A stretch of DNA of 64,000 nucleotides, taken from Janthinobacterium lividum (GTDB lineage: Bacteria; Pseudomonadota; Gammaproteobacteria; Burkholderiales; Burkholderiaceae_D). Under the pieces are notes generated by a model. That model saw nothing but the letters and a program-made list of their open reading frames with translations. It was not told the origin of the DNA and did no database searches. The position numbers were made by a program, and so were the translations under genes. Below, in pieces: positions 36,432 to 44,966 of this stretch (within the stretch, counting starts at the first letter, position 1; each line of letters opens with the position of its first letter). The stretch is taken from the NCBI RefSeq assembly GCF_023509035.1, contig NZ_CP075583.1:2480001-2544000 (forward strand), given 5' to 3'.

Positions 36432-37946
36432 ATGGAACAGCAAACGAATACCGCATCCCTGAAAATCAAACGCACTGTAGCCGCGCTGGCCGCGATCGGT
36501 GTGCTGGGCGCCGGTGGCGCCATGGTGATGCATCAGAACAATGCCGGCGCGAATGCCGCCGCCGGCACTCCCGCCGCTCCCGTAGCTGCAGCCGTGGCGC
36601 CGACCGCTGCCGCGCCGCTGGTGGCCTTGCCCGACTTTAGTCAGATCGCCGCGCGCAACAGCCCGGCCGTGGTCAACATCAGCGTCACGGGCAGCACCAA
36701 GGTGGCGTACGACCCCTCGGCCCAGGCTGGCAATGATGATTTCGGCAACGACCCCTTCTTTGAATTTTTCCGCCGCTTCCAGGGGCCGCAAGGCGGGCAG
36801 CGCGGTGGCCGCGACGTGCCCACGCACGGCCTCGGCTCCGGCTTCATCGTCAGCCCGGACGGCATCATCATGACGAATGCCCACGTGGTGCGCGATGCGC
36901 GCGAAGTGACCGTCAAGCTGAACGACCGCCGCGAATTCCGCGCCAAGGTGCTGGGCACCGATCCGAAGACCGATATCGCCGTGCTGAAAATCGACGCCAA
37001 CAACCTGCCCGTCGTGCCGCTCGGCCATTCGAGCGAGCTGAAAGTGGGCGAGTGGGTGCTGGCCATCGGTTCGCCGTACGGTTTCGACAGCACCGTGACG
37101 GCCGGCGTGGTCAGCGCCAAGGGCCGTTCCCTGCCCGACGACAGCAATGTGCCGTTCATTCAGACCGACGTGGCGGTGAACCCCGGCAACTCGGGCGGTC
37201 CCCTGTTCAATACGCGCGGCGAAGTGGTCGGCATCAATTCACAGATTTACAGCCAGACGGGCGGCTTCCAGGGCTTGTCGTTTGCCATTCCGATCGACCT
37301 GGCCGGCCGCATCAAGGACCAGATCGTCGCCACGGGCAAGGCCAGCCACGCCAAGCTGGGCGTGACGGTGCAGGAAGTCAACCAGGGCTTTGCCGACTCG
37401 TTCAAGCTGGCCACGCCGGAAGGCGCGCTGGTGGCCAACGTGGAGCGGGGCAGCCCGGCCGACAAGGCGGGCCTGAAGTCGGGCGACGTGGTGCGCAAGG
37501 TGAATGGCCAGCGCATCATCGGCTCGGCCGACTTGCCGGCCCTCGTGGGGACGTCCTTGCCAGGCGACAAGATCAGCATGGATGTATGGCGTGACGGCAA
37601 GATCGTCAGCCTGACGGCAACCCTGGGCAATGCGGCCGACAAGGTGGCTGAAGTGGCGAAGAGCGACGGCGCCGCCGGCAAGGTAAAGCTGGGCCTGGCC
37701 CTGCGTCCGTTACAATCGGATGAAAAACGCGAGGCGGGCATCAGCGCCGGCCTGCTGGTGGAAGACGCGGGCGGTGCTGCCGCGAATGCCGGAGTGCAGC
37801 CGGGCGACGTGCTATTGTCGGTGAATGGCCATCCCGTCAACACCGTCGAGCAGGTGCGCGATGTGGTGGAAAAATCGGCCAAGTCGGTGGCCTTGCTGAT
37901 CCAGCGCGGCCCCGACAAGATATTCATCCCCGTGCGTTTGGGTTGA
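36432..37946 (+). CDS. DegP/DegQ-type periplasmic serine protease (Do family)
   Basis: This 504-aa periplasmic protease/chaperone starts at MEQQTNTASLKIKRTVAALA, where AGGAG stands six bases before the ATG. It has a membrane/signal segment near residues 18-38. The catalytic triad is visible: His in MTNAHVVRDA, Asp in PKTDIAVLKI and Ser in NPGNSGGPLFN. Two PDZ domains follow (about 300-390 and 415-500; LGVTVQEVNQGFADSF and AGVQPGDVLLSVNGHP). It lies 31 bases before a two-component system in the same direction, suggesting an envelope-stress unit. Confidence 0.95.
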   Translation: MEQQTNTASLKIKRTVAALAAIGVLGAGGAMVMHQNNAGANAAAGTPAAPVAAAVAPTAAAPLVALPDFSQIAARNSPAVVNISVTGSTKVAYDPSAQAGNDDFGNDPFFEFFRRFQGPQGGQRGGRDVPTHGLGSGFIVSPDGIIMTNAHVVRDAREVTVKLNDRREFRAKVLGTDPKTDIAVLKIDANNLPVVPLGHSSELKVGEWVLAIGSPYGFDSTVTAGVVSAKGRSLPDDSNVPFIQTDVAVNPGNSGGPLFNTRGEVVGINSQIYSQTGGFQGLSFAIPIDLAGRIKDQIVATGKASHAKLGVTVQEVNQGFADSFKLATPEGALVANVERGSPADKAGLKSGDVVRKVNGQRIIGSADLPALVGTSLPGDKISMDVWRDGKIVSLTATLGNAADKVAEVAKSDGAAGKVKLGLALRPLQSDEKREAGISAGLLVEDAGGAAANAGVQPGDVLLSVNGHPVNTVEQVRDVVEKSAKSVALLIQRGPDKIFIPVRLG

Positions 37947-37977
37947 AAACAAGAGTAACGAGATAGAGAGGCAAGCC

Positions 37978-38637
37978 ATGCGCTTATTGCTGGTAGAAGA
38001 CGATACGATGATCGGCGAGGTGGTGCTCGATTTGCTGCGCGCCGAGCACTACGCGGTGGACTGGGTCAAGGATGGCGACATGGCCGACACGGCCCTGCAG
38101 ACGCAGACCTATGATCTGGTGCTGCTGGACCTGGGCTTGCCGCGCAAGGATGGCCTTGACGTGCTGCGCTCGATGCGTTTGCGCAAACTGGACACCCCGG
38201 TGCTGGTGGCCACGGCGCGCGACGCCGTCGAGCAGCGCATCGCCGGCCTCGACGCGGGCGCCGACGATTACGTGTTGAAACCGTATGACCTCGATGAATT
38301 GCTGGCGCGCATACGTGCCCTGCTGCGGCGCGCCTCGGGGCGGCCGGAACCGATCTTCGAACACCAGGGCGTCTCCATCAATCCGCTGACGCGCGAAGTG
38401 ATCGCCGAGGGCCATCCGGTCAACCTGTCGGCGCGCGAATGGGCCGTACTGGAAGCCTTGATCGCGCGCCCCGGCATCGTGCTGTCGCGCGCGCAGCTGG
38501 AAGAAAAACTGTACAGCTGGAAGGATGAAGTCAACAGCAATGCCGTGGAAGTGTATATCCATGGCTTGCGCAAGAAGCTGGGCAGCGACTTGATCCAGAA
38601 CGTGCGCGGCCTCGGCTACATGGTGCCCAAGGCATGA
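37978..38637 (+). CDS. OmpR-family response regulator (QseB/TctD-like)
   Basis: This 219-aa regulator has a receiver domain with VEDDTMIGEV, the phospho-acceptor Asp in LVLLDLGLPRKDGLDVL and the Lys in DDYVLKPYDLDELLARIR. A winged-helix output domain (about 125-219) carries LSAREWAVLEALIARPG and VEVYIHGLRKKLGSDLIQNV. Its stop overlaps the start of the kinase gene by 4 bases. It is adjacent to the DegP-like protease, which may be its target. Confidence 0.95.
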   Translation: MRLLLVEDDTMIGEVVLDLLRAEHYAVDWVKDGDMADTALQTQTYDLVLLDLGLPRKDGLDVLRSMRLRKLDTPVLVATARDAVEQRIAGLDAGADDYVLKPYDLDELLARIRALLRRASGRPEPIFEHQGVSINPLTREVIAEGHPVNLSAREWAVLEALIARPGIVLSRAQLEEKLYSWKDEVNSNAVEVYIHGLRKKLGSDLIQNVRGLGYMVPKA

Positions 38638-39974
38638 GGATGAAGGTCACGGTGACGCACTCGCTGCGCGGCCGCCTGCTATGGTTTTTGCTGGCGTCCA
38701 TCATCATGGCGGCCCTGGCGCAGGCCTCGATCGCCTACCGCAGCGCCCTGTACGACGCCGACCAGATCTTCGACTATCACATGCAGCAGATGGCCCTGTC
38801 GCTGCGCTCCGGCGCGCCGCTGGCCAATCATGCGCAAGCTTTGCCGGCCGATCCCGTCAACAACGACATGGTGGTGCAGGTGTGGACGCCGGATGGCGTG
38901 CAGGTGTTCCGCTCGATCACGCGCGCGGAACTGCCGCAGCGCGCCGTGCTGGGCTTTTCCAACGTGAAAGCCAACGGCACCACTTACCGCATCTTCTCCG
39001 TGCAAACCAGTTCCCAGACCGTGCAGATCGCCCAGGACATGGCCGTGCGCAAGCGCATGGCCGGCAGCCTGGCGCTGCGCACGGTAGGACCCATTGCCCT
39101 GATGGCGCCGATATTGATGCTGGTCGTCTGGTGGGTCGTCAGCGGTTCGCTGGCGCCTGTCTCGCGCGTGCGCAAGCAGGTGGCGGCGCGCCAGGCGGAC
39201 GACCTGTCGCCCGTCTCGGAAGCGGGCTTGCCCGACGAAGTGCGCCCCCTGGTGCATGAACTCAATCTCTTGTTCGGGCGCGTAAAGACGGCGTTCGACG
39301 CGCAGCAGCATTTTGTCGCCGACGCCGCGCATGAATTGCGCACGCCGCTGGCGGCCCTGAAATTGCAGGTACTCAGCCTGGAACGGGCCGAATCCGAGGA
39401 AAAGCGCAGCCTGGCGATTTCCCGCGTCAGCGCCGGCATCGAGCGGGCCACGCGCCTGGTCGAGCAGCTGCTGGTACTGGCGCGCCAGGAAGCGAGCGCC
39501 GCCAGCGGCGACCAGTTGCAGGCGGTGGACTTGAATGATGTCGTCAAGCGCGCGCTGGGCGACATGGCCGGCATCGCGCAAGCGCGCAAGATCGACCTGG
39601 GCCTGCACCACATGGATGCGGCCAAGGTGGCGGGGCAGGCCGATGCCCTCAACATCATGCTGCGCAACCTGGTCGACAATGCCATCAAGTACACGCCGCA
39701 GGGCGGCACGGTCGATATTGACCTGCGCGCCAGCCCCGTCGGCGTGACCTTGTCCGTGGAAGACAGCGGCCCCGGCATCCCGCCAGAAGAGCGCGAGCGC
39801 GTCTTCAGCCGCTTCTACCGCGTGCCCGGCACGGACGCCAACGGCAGCGGCCTGGGGCTGGCCATCATCAAGGCCATCGCCGAGCGCCATGGCGCCCGCC
39901 TGGTGCTGGATAAATCCGAGCGCCTGGGCGGCCTGTGCGTGCGCGTGGAATTCCCGCAAGCCGTAAAAAAATAG
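38634..39974 (+). CDS. sensor histidine kinase (QseC/TctE-like)
   Basis: This 446-aa inner-membrane kinase has two membrane spans (about residues 15-32 and 143-165), enclosing a periplasmic sensor region of about 110 aa. A HAMP-like linker, a HisKA domain (FVADAAHELRTPLAALKLQV, phospho-His in the middle) and a HATPase domain with NLVDNAIKYTPQGG, VEDSGPGIPPEERERVF and GSGLGLAIIKAIAERHG follow. All ATP-binding boxes are intact. It is coupled with the OmpR-type regulator by a 4-base overlap. Confidence 0.94.
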   Translation: MRMKVTVTHSLRGRLLWFLLASIIMAALAQASIAYRSALYDADQIFDYHMQQMALSLRSGAPLANHAQALPADPVNNDMVVQVWTPDGVQVFRSITRAELPQRAVLGFSNVKANGTTYRIFSVQTSSQTVQIAQDMAVRKRMAGSLALRTVGPIALMAPILMLVVWWVVSGSLAPVSRVRKQVAARQADDLSPVSEAGLPDEVRPLVHELNLLFGRVKTAFDAQQHFVADAAHELRTPLAALKLQVLSLERAESEEKRSLAISRVSAGIERATRLVEQLLVLARQEASAASGDQLQAVDLNDVVKRALGDMAGIAQARKIDLGLHHMDAAKVAGQADALNIMLRNLVDNAIKYTPQGGTVDIDLRASPVGVTLSVEDSGPGIPPEERERVFSRFYRVPGTDANGSGLGLAIIKAIAERHGARLVLDKSERLGGLCVRVEFPQAVKK

Positions 39975-40004
39975 CGTTTTGACCATGATCTTTGGCATGT
40001 TGCA

Positions 40005-40033
40005 TTGACGTGCGCGCCGCTGGCATATATTGT
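40005..40033 (+). promoter_or_regulatory. sigma70-like promoter of the CoaD-HD fusion gene
   Basis: TTGACG and TATTGT are separated by 17 bases, 36 bases before the start codon, in the only gap between the kinase gene and the fusion gene. The gene therefore seems to be expressed on its own. Confidence 0.45.
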
Positions 40034-40068
40034 CTGCGCAATAAGCAATCAAGCAAACGGAGCGCAGC

Positions 40069-41214
40069 ATGCAGAAGATCGGCTTTTCAGGAACCCTCGA
40101 TCCCATCACCAACGGCCACATGTGGGTGATCGGCGAAGCGCGTTCGCTCGCCGACGAGGTGATCGTGTTCCTGTCGCAAAACCCTGCCAAGAGGCCGCAA
40201 TTTCCCGCCGAAGACCGCAAGCGCATCATCGAGCAGAGCGCGCGCGAATGTGGCTGGGACAATGTGCAGGTAGTCATCGTCAAGGGCGACTACACGGCGC
40301 GCGCGGCGAAAAAGCATGGCTGCGACTATTTGATCCGCGGCATCCGCACGACGGCCGATTTTGACTATGAAAACCTGATCCAGCAAACCAATGTAGATGT
40401 GCTGCAGGGCGCCAAGACGATTTTCGTCATGCCGCCGCGCGACCTCGGTTCCGTCAGTTCCAGCTTCGTCAAGGCGCTGGAAGGGCCCGTGGGCTGGAAC
40501 TGGACCATGAAGAAATTCGTCCCCGGTCCGGCCTACCAGGCGTGGATACTCGACTGCCTGCGCAAGGAGTGGGAAGCGCTGTGGAATTACGCCACCGCCT
40601 CGCAAGCGGACATCGCGCTGGCGGATCACTGGTTCGCGCACCTGACGGGGCCGCAGGCCTATGGCGGCGCGGACCGCCACTATCACAACCTCGACCACCT
40701 GGTGCACGGCCTGTCCGAGATCCGCGTGTGGGCCGACAATACCTATGCGCCCAAGCGCGACAGCGCGCTGGTCAAGAAAGCCTTCTGGTTCCACGACGCC
40801 GTCTACAGCCACGACGACGATGCCCTGTATTCCAGCGAAGAGGCCAGCGCCCAGCTATGGCTGGCCAGCGGCCTCGATGCGGGCGACAACCTTGATGTGG
40901 CGCAATTGATACGCGCCACCGACCATTTCCAGGGACCCGGCATCAGCCACGCGTTGAAGGACGCCATGCTCAGCGCCGACCTGGCCATCCTCGGCCAGGA
41001 TGAAGAGGTGTATCACGCCTACACGCAAGCCATCGGCCGCGAATATGCGCATGTGGACCCCGTGCGCTTTAACGAGCAACGGGGACTGGCCCTGCAGCAC
41101 CTGTGCGCCAAGGCGCAGGCGGGCCAGCTGTTTGGCGATGCGTACTTTGCCGACCAGTACAACGAGCGGGCCATTGAAAACATGCAGAGTGAGATCGCGG
41201 CGCTGGCTGGCTGA
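40069..41214 (+). CDS. CoaD-like nucleotidyltransferase fused to an HD-domain hydrolase
   Basis: This is a 381-aa cytosolic protein. Residues 1-160 are very like phosphopantetheine adenylyltransferase (CoaD): GTLDPITNGHMWVI with the TxGH-type nucleotide motif, YLIRGIRTTADFDYENLIQQ, and SVSSSFVKALE at the ISSSxVR position. Residues 185-381 form a COG4339-type HD-superfamily domain: HYHNLDHLVHGL (His204, His206), FWFHDAVYSHDDDA (His242-Asp243) and LIRATDHFQ. An ordinary CoaD is about 160 aa, so the second domain is a true fusion. The start has GGAG ten bases upstream. It may be the cell's coaD or a nucleotide-processing relative. The architecture recalls NadD-YqeK fusions. Confidence 0.85.
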   Translation: MQKIGFSGTLDPITNGHMWVIGEARSLADEVIVFLSQNPAKRPQFPAEDRKRIIEQSARECGWDNVQVVIVKGDYTARAAKKHGCDYLIRGIRTTADFDYENLIQQTNVDVLQGAKTIFVMPPRDLGSVSSSFVKALEGPVGWNWTMKKFVPGPAYQAWILDCLRKEWEALWNYATASQADIALADHWFAHLTGPQAYGGADRHYHNLDHLVHGLSEIRVWADNTYAPKRDSALVKKAFWFHDAVYSHDDDALYSSEEASAQLWLASGLDAGDNLDVAQLIRATDHFQGPGISHALKDAMLSADLAILGQDEEVYHAYTQAIGREYAHVDPVRFNEQRGLALQHLCAKAQAGQLFGDAYFADQYNERAIENMQSEIAALAG

Positions 41215-41253
41215 CTCTCGTCAGACGATCGCAGCCAGCCCTGGCTTGCGGTC

Positions 41254-43452
41254 CTAGCGGGCCGCAGCCCTGGCGCGCGCCGCGTGCAATTTCTTGAAGC
41301 TGTCGATCAGGCGCTGGTGCCTGTCGAGGCCTTCCAGTTGCATGCTGGTCGGGGTCAGGCCGAAGAAGCGCACGCTGCCGTCCACCGAACCCAGCACCGC
41401 GTCCATGCGGGCGTCGCCAAACATGCGGCGGAAATTGACCACGTAATCGTCCAGCTCCAGCTCGTCATCGAGTTCCACTTCCAGCACCACGTTCAAGGCT
41501 TGATAGAACAGTTTGCGCTCGAGCGTGTTGTCGTTGTACTGCAGGAAGGTTTCCACCAGCTCTTTCGCTTCCTCGAATTGCTGCAGGACGAGATGTATCA
41601 GCAGCTTCAATTCCAGAGTCGTCAGCTGGCCCCACACCGTGTTTTCGTCAAACTCGATGCCGATCAGGGTGGCGATGTCGCCGTACTCGTCGAGTTCACT
41701 GTTTTCCAGGCGCTCGAGCAGGTCTTCCAGGCTGGCATCGTCCAGGCCATGCAAGTTCAGGATGTCGGCGCGGAACAGCAGCGCCTTGTTGGTGTTGTCC
41801 CAGATTAAATCTTCGACCGGATACACTTCCGAATAACCGGGCACGAGGATGCGGCAGGCAGTGGCGCCCAGCTGGTCATACACGGCCGTGTACACTTCCT
41901 TGTCCATGTCGGCGAGGATGCCGAACAGAGTCGCCGCTTCCTCGGCATTCGAGTTTTCGCCGTGGCCGGAAAAATCCCACTCGACAAAATCGTAATCGGC
42001 CCTGGCGCTGAAGAAGCGCCACGAGACGATGCCGCTGGAATCGATGAAGTGTTCGACGAAGTTATTCGGCTCGGTGACAGCTTCGCTGGCAAACGTCGGC
42101 TGCGGCAAGTCATTCAAGCCTTCGAAGCTGCGGCCCTGCAGCAATTCCGTCAGGCTGCGCTCGAGCGCCACTTCCAGGCTCGGGTGCGCGCCGAACGAGG
42201 CAAACACGCCGCCCGTGCGCGGGTTCATCAGGGTGACGCACATCACCGGGTACACGCCGCCCAGCGACGCATCCTTCACCAGCACGGGAAAGCCTTGCTC
42301 TTCCAATCCCTGGATGCCGGCCAGGATGCCCGGATACTTCGCCAGCACGTCCTGCGGCACGTCGGGCAGGGCGATTTCGCCTTCGAGGATTTCGCGCTTG
42401 ACGGCCCGCTCAAAAATTTCCGACAGACATTGCACCTGTGCTTCGACCAAGGTATTGCCGGCGCTCATGCCATTGCTGACGTACAGGTTTTCGATCAGGT
42501 TCGATGGGAAATACACGACCTCGCCGTCGGACTGGCGCACATACGGCAGCGAGCAGATGCCGCGCTCGGCATTGCCGGAGTTGGTGTCGATCAGGTGCGA
42601 GCCACGCAGCTCGCCATCGGGATTGTAGATATCGAGGCAGTAGGCATCGAGAATCTCCTTCGGCAGCGCATCCTTGCGGCCCGGCTTGAACCAGCGCTCG
42701 TTCGGGTAATGGACAAAATCCGCGTTGGCGATGTCGTTGCCCCAGAACGAACCGGCGTAGAAATGGTTGTTGCTGAGGCGCTCGATATATTCGCCCAGGG
42801 CCGACGCCAGCGCGCTTTCCTTGGTCGCGCCCTTGCCGTTGGTGAAACACATGGGCGAGTGCGCATCGCGGATATGCAGCGACCACACATTCGGAATGAT
42901 GTTGCGCCACGAGGCGATTTCAATCTTGATGCCCAGGCCCGCCAGCAGACCGGACATATTGGCGATGGTCTGTTCCAGCGGCAAATCCTTGCCGACGATA
43001 TAGGTATTCGCACCAGGAGCCGGATTCAGGGCCAGCAAGGCCTGGGCATCGGCGTCCAGGTTCTCTACCTCTTCAATGACGAACTCGGGGCCCGTTTGCA
43101 CCACTTTTTTGACCGTGCAACGGTCGATCGAGCGCAGGATGCCCTGGCGGTCCTTGGCCGAGATATCGGCCGGCAATTCGACCTGGATCTTGAAAATCTG
43201 CTGGTAACGGTTTTCCGGATCAACAATATTGTTTTGCGACAGGCGGATATTTTCGGTGGAAATATTGCGCGTATCGCAATACAACTTCACGAAGTACGCT
43301 GCACATAGTGCCGATGATGCCAAAAAGTAATCGAACGGGCCAGGCGCCGAACCATCGCCTTTATAACGGATGGGCTGGTCGGCGATGACCGTAAAATCGT
43401 CGAACTTGGCTTCAAGACGCAGCTTATCGAGAAAGTTGACTTTAATTTCCAT
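41254..43452 (-). CDS. OsmC-YcaO fusion protein
   Basis: This 732-aa cytosolic protein begins MEIKVNFLDKLRLEAKFDDF. Residues 1-135 are an OsmC-like domain (APGPFDYFLASSALCAAYFV, with the Cys near residue 51). Residues 145-560 are a YcaO domain, recognised by WSLHIRDAHSPMCFTNGKGA and KESALASALGEYIERLSNNH, which hold the ATP-binding Glu residues. The rest is an acidic helical, TPR-like tail. YcaO enzymes activate amide backbones with ATP; E. coli YcaO aids ribosomal protein S12 methylthiolation. A free-standing fusion without a RiPP precursor points to the E. coli-type role. A start four codons earlier is possible. Confidence 0.9.
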   Translation of the reverse strand: MEIKVNFLDKLRLEAKFDDFTVIADQPIRYKGDGSAPGPFDYFLASSALCAAYFVKLYCDTRNISTENIRLSQNNIVDPENRYQQIFKIQVELPADISAKDRQGILRSIDRCTVKKVVQTGPEFVIEEVENLDADAQALLALNPAPGANTYIVGKDLPLEQTIANMSGLLAGLGIKIEIASWRNIIPNVWSLHIRDAHSPMCFTNGKGATKESALASALGEYIERLSNNHFYAGSFWGNDIANADFVHYPNERWFKPGRKDALPKEILDAYCLDIYNPDGELRGSHLIDTNSGNAERGICSLPYVRQSDGEVVYFPSNLIENLYVSNGMSAGNTLVEAQVQCLSEIFERAVKREILEGEIALPDVPQDVLAKYPGILAGIQGLEEQGFPVLVKDASLGGVYPVMCVTLMNPRTGGVFASFGAHPSLEVALERSLTELLQGRSFEGLNDLPQPTFASEAVTEPNNFVEHFIDSSGIVSWRFFSARADYDFVEWDFSGHGENSNAEEAATLFGILADMDKEVYTAVYDQLGATACRILVPGYSEVYPVEDLIWDNTNKALLFRADILNLHGLDDASLEDLLERLENSELDEYGDIATLIGIEFDENTVWGQLTTLELKLLIHLVLQQFEEAKELVETFLQYNDNTLERKLFYQALNVVLEVELDDELELDDYVVNFRRMFGDARMDAVLGSVDGSVRFFGLTPTSMQLEGLDRHQRLIDSFKKLHAARARAAAR

Positions 43453-43634
43453 GAGGTAATCCAATACTGTGCTTAAGTGAGTTAGGCGCTATTATCCGTT
43501 CTTTCCGCCGCAGGGCAAAGATTGTTCACTGCGGCCGTGCTCGCCCGCAGCCGCAGGACCAGGCCGGCAGGGCAGGCAAGGGGCCAGTTCCCCCATGAAG
43601 CGGACTGATAAATGTGCGAGGCGATCTGACTGAA

Positions 43635-44183
43635 ATGCGAATAACACTGATGCGTCACGGCGAGCCCCGACTCGCCAAGGGGCGCTGGATAGCGCCCATG
43701 CAAATGGGACAGTGGATTGATCTCTACAATCAATCCGTCATCAAAGAGGATGACATACCGGCGGAGTGCCCTGTGGCAGCGCTTTCCGCGTCGACCATTG
43801 TGGCAAGCACGGCACCCAGGGCATGCTCGTCGGCCAGGGCACTGGGCGACTTGCCGTTCATGCAAGAGGCGATTTTCACTGAGGCCGAGCTTCCTTTTGC
43901 CCTCTGGAGAGCACCCTGGCTGCCGCCTGAAGCCTGGGCAGTGATTTTTCGCATACTCTGGCTGTTCGGTTATGCGCGCGGATCGGACTCGCTGACGATC
44001 ACCCGGCGGCGCGCCAGGGCCGCCGCCGAGCGGCTTGTTGCGCTTGCCGCCAGGGGGCCTGTGCTGCTTGTCGGGCATGGCATCATGAATCGCCTGATCG
44101 GCAAGGAACTGCAGGCATTGGGTTGGCTTGCCCGCAACAGACAAGGCAGCCGATACTGGAGCATGGGAATGTATGAGTTGTGA
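43635..44183 (+). CDS. histidine phosphatase-family protein
   Basis: This is a 182-aa phosphoglycerate-mutase-like protein. The N-terminal RHG motif reads MRITLMRHGEPRLAKGRW with the catalytic His near residue 8, and the second His is in PVLLVGHGIMNRLIGKEL. Between them an unusual Trp-rich segment (ALWRAPWLPPEAWAVIFRIL) replaces the normal acid-donor region. The substrate is unknown. The gene starts at 43635, though a GTG seven codons earlier is possible. Its stop lies in the first unit of a 13-bp tandem repeat. Confidence 0.85.
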   Translation: MRITLMRHGEPRLAKGRWIAPMQMGQWIDLYNQSVIKEDDIPAECPVAALSASTIVASTAPRACSSARALGDLPFMQEAIFTEAELPFALWRAPWLPPEAWAVIFRILWLFGYARGSDSLTITRRRARAAAERLVALAARGPVLLVGHGIMNRLIGKELQALGWLARNRQGSRYWSMGMYEL

Positions 44184-44211
44184 AAATGAGTTGTGAAGGT
44201 GAGCTGTGAAA
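44173..44211 (+). repeat. three tandem 13-bp repeats spanning a stop and a start codon
   Basis: The units are ATGAGTTGTGAAA, ATGAGTTGTGAAG and GTGAGCTGTGAAA (44173-44185, 44186-44198, 44199-44211). The TGA of the histidine phosphatase is in unit 1 and the GTG start of the zinc-ribbon gene is in unit 3, so the gene junction itself is made of the repeat. Confidence 0.85.
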
Positions 44212-44403
44212 ACTTGTGACGAATGTGGCAGCGAATACCGTGATGACGCCGGGGGCATGGCCAGCCTGTGCCCCGAATGCGCCTCGGTCATTTATGGCTT
44301 GCCAGGGTGCGAGCACGTATTTGACGCAGGTCGATGCCGGAAATGCCTGTGGGATGGCCGGAAAAGCGACTTTGTGCGCAAGCTGGAGAAACAGGAACGT
44401 TGA
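44206..44403 (+). CDS. small zinc-ribbon protein
   Basis: This 65-aa protein starts from a GTG preceded by AAGGTGA. Two Cys-x2-Cys knuckles open it (CDECGSEY and LCPECA), and a second Cys/His cluster follows (GCEHVFDAGRCRKCLWDG), so one or two zinc sites are likely. The C-terminus is basic and helical. No enzyme domain is present. It lies 22 bases after the histidine phosphatase gene, probably in one transcript. Function is unknown; nucleic-acid or protein binding is possible. Confidence 0.7.
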   Translation: MKTCDECGSEYRDDAGGMASLCPECASVIYGLPGCEHVFDAGRCRKCLWDGRKSDFVRKLEKQER

Positions 44404-44490
44404 TCGATACAATAGATGGTGATGTTATCTAAACGCTTGCTCCTTCCCATTGCGAAGGTCAGCGTTGTCAATAAGAGAAAGGTCGTGCCG

Positions 44491-44892
44491 ATGCAGATTT
44501 CCATGAATGACGTGATCACTGAGCAGGAAGTGATAGCCATCTACAAGGCCAATCACTGGTCGTCCGCGGAAAAACCGACAGAACTGATGGCCGCATTGCG
44601 CAATTCCCACAGCCTGGTGACGGCCCGCGCAGATGGAAAATTGATTGGTATCGGCAATGCCATTTCCGATGGATATTTGGTGGTCTACTTTCCGCATATG
44701 CTCGTCGATCCGATGGCGCAGGGCCAGGGCGTCGGCAGACGGATGATGGCGGCAATGCTGGAAAAATACGCGGGGTTTCATCAGCAAATGCTGACAGCCG
44801 ACGGCAAGGCCATCGAGTTCTACGAATCCGTGGGCTTCGTTCGCGCAGGGAAAACAGAGCCCATGTGGATCTATGCTGGCGATGAGCACTGA
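44491..44892 (+). CDS. GNAT-family N-acetyltransferase
   Basis: This 133-aa acetyltransferase begins MQISMNDVITEQEVIAIYKA. The acetyl-CoA motif is MLVDPMAQGQGVGRRMMAAM and the C-terminal part is AIEFYESVGFVRAG. The acceptor is unknown. AAAGG lies eight bases before the ATG; an upstream frame adds 25 residues of less typical sequence. A strong bidirectional terminator follows. Confidence 0.88.
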   Translation: MQISMNDVITEQEVIAIYKANHWSSAEKPTELMAALRNSHSLVTARADGKLIGIGNAISDGYLVVYFPHMLVDPMAQGQGVGRRMMAAMLEKYAGFHQQMLTADGKAIEFYESVGFVRAGKTEPMWIYAGDEH

Positions 44893-44910
44893 ATGGTGAT
44901 GCCGACATAA

Positions 44911-44948
44911 AAAACAGCGGCTGCCCATGCTGGCGCAGCCGCTGTTTT
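44911..44948. terminator. bidirectional intrinsic terminator
   Basis: AAAACAGCGGCTGC and GCAGCCGCTGTTTT form a perfect 14-bp stem with a 10-base loop, with A-run and T-run flanks. It separates the converging GNAT gene and TonB-dependent receptor gene. Confidence 0.93.
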
Positions 44949-44966
44949 CTTATGTGGACAGGGCGA

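Noticed and set aside
43635-44892. Toxin-antitoxin or defence island made of the small genes at 43.6-44.9 kb
   Set aside because: The three products are a histidine phosphatase, a zinc ribbon and a GNAT with separate leaders; the GNAT lacks a neighbouring RHH/HTH antitoxin.
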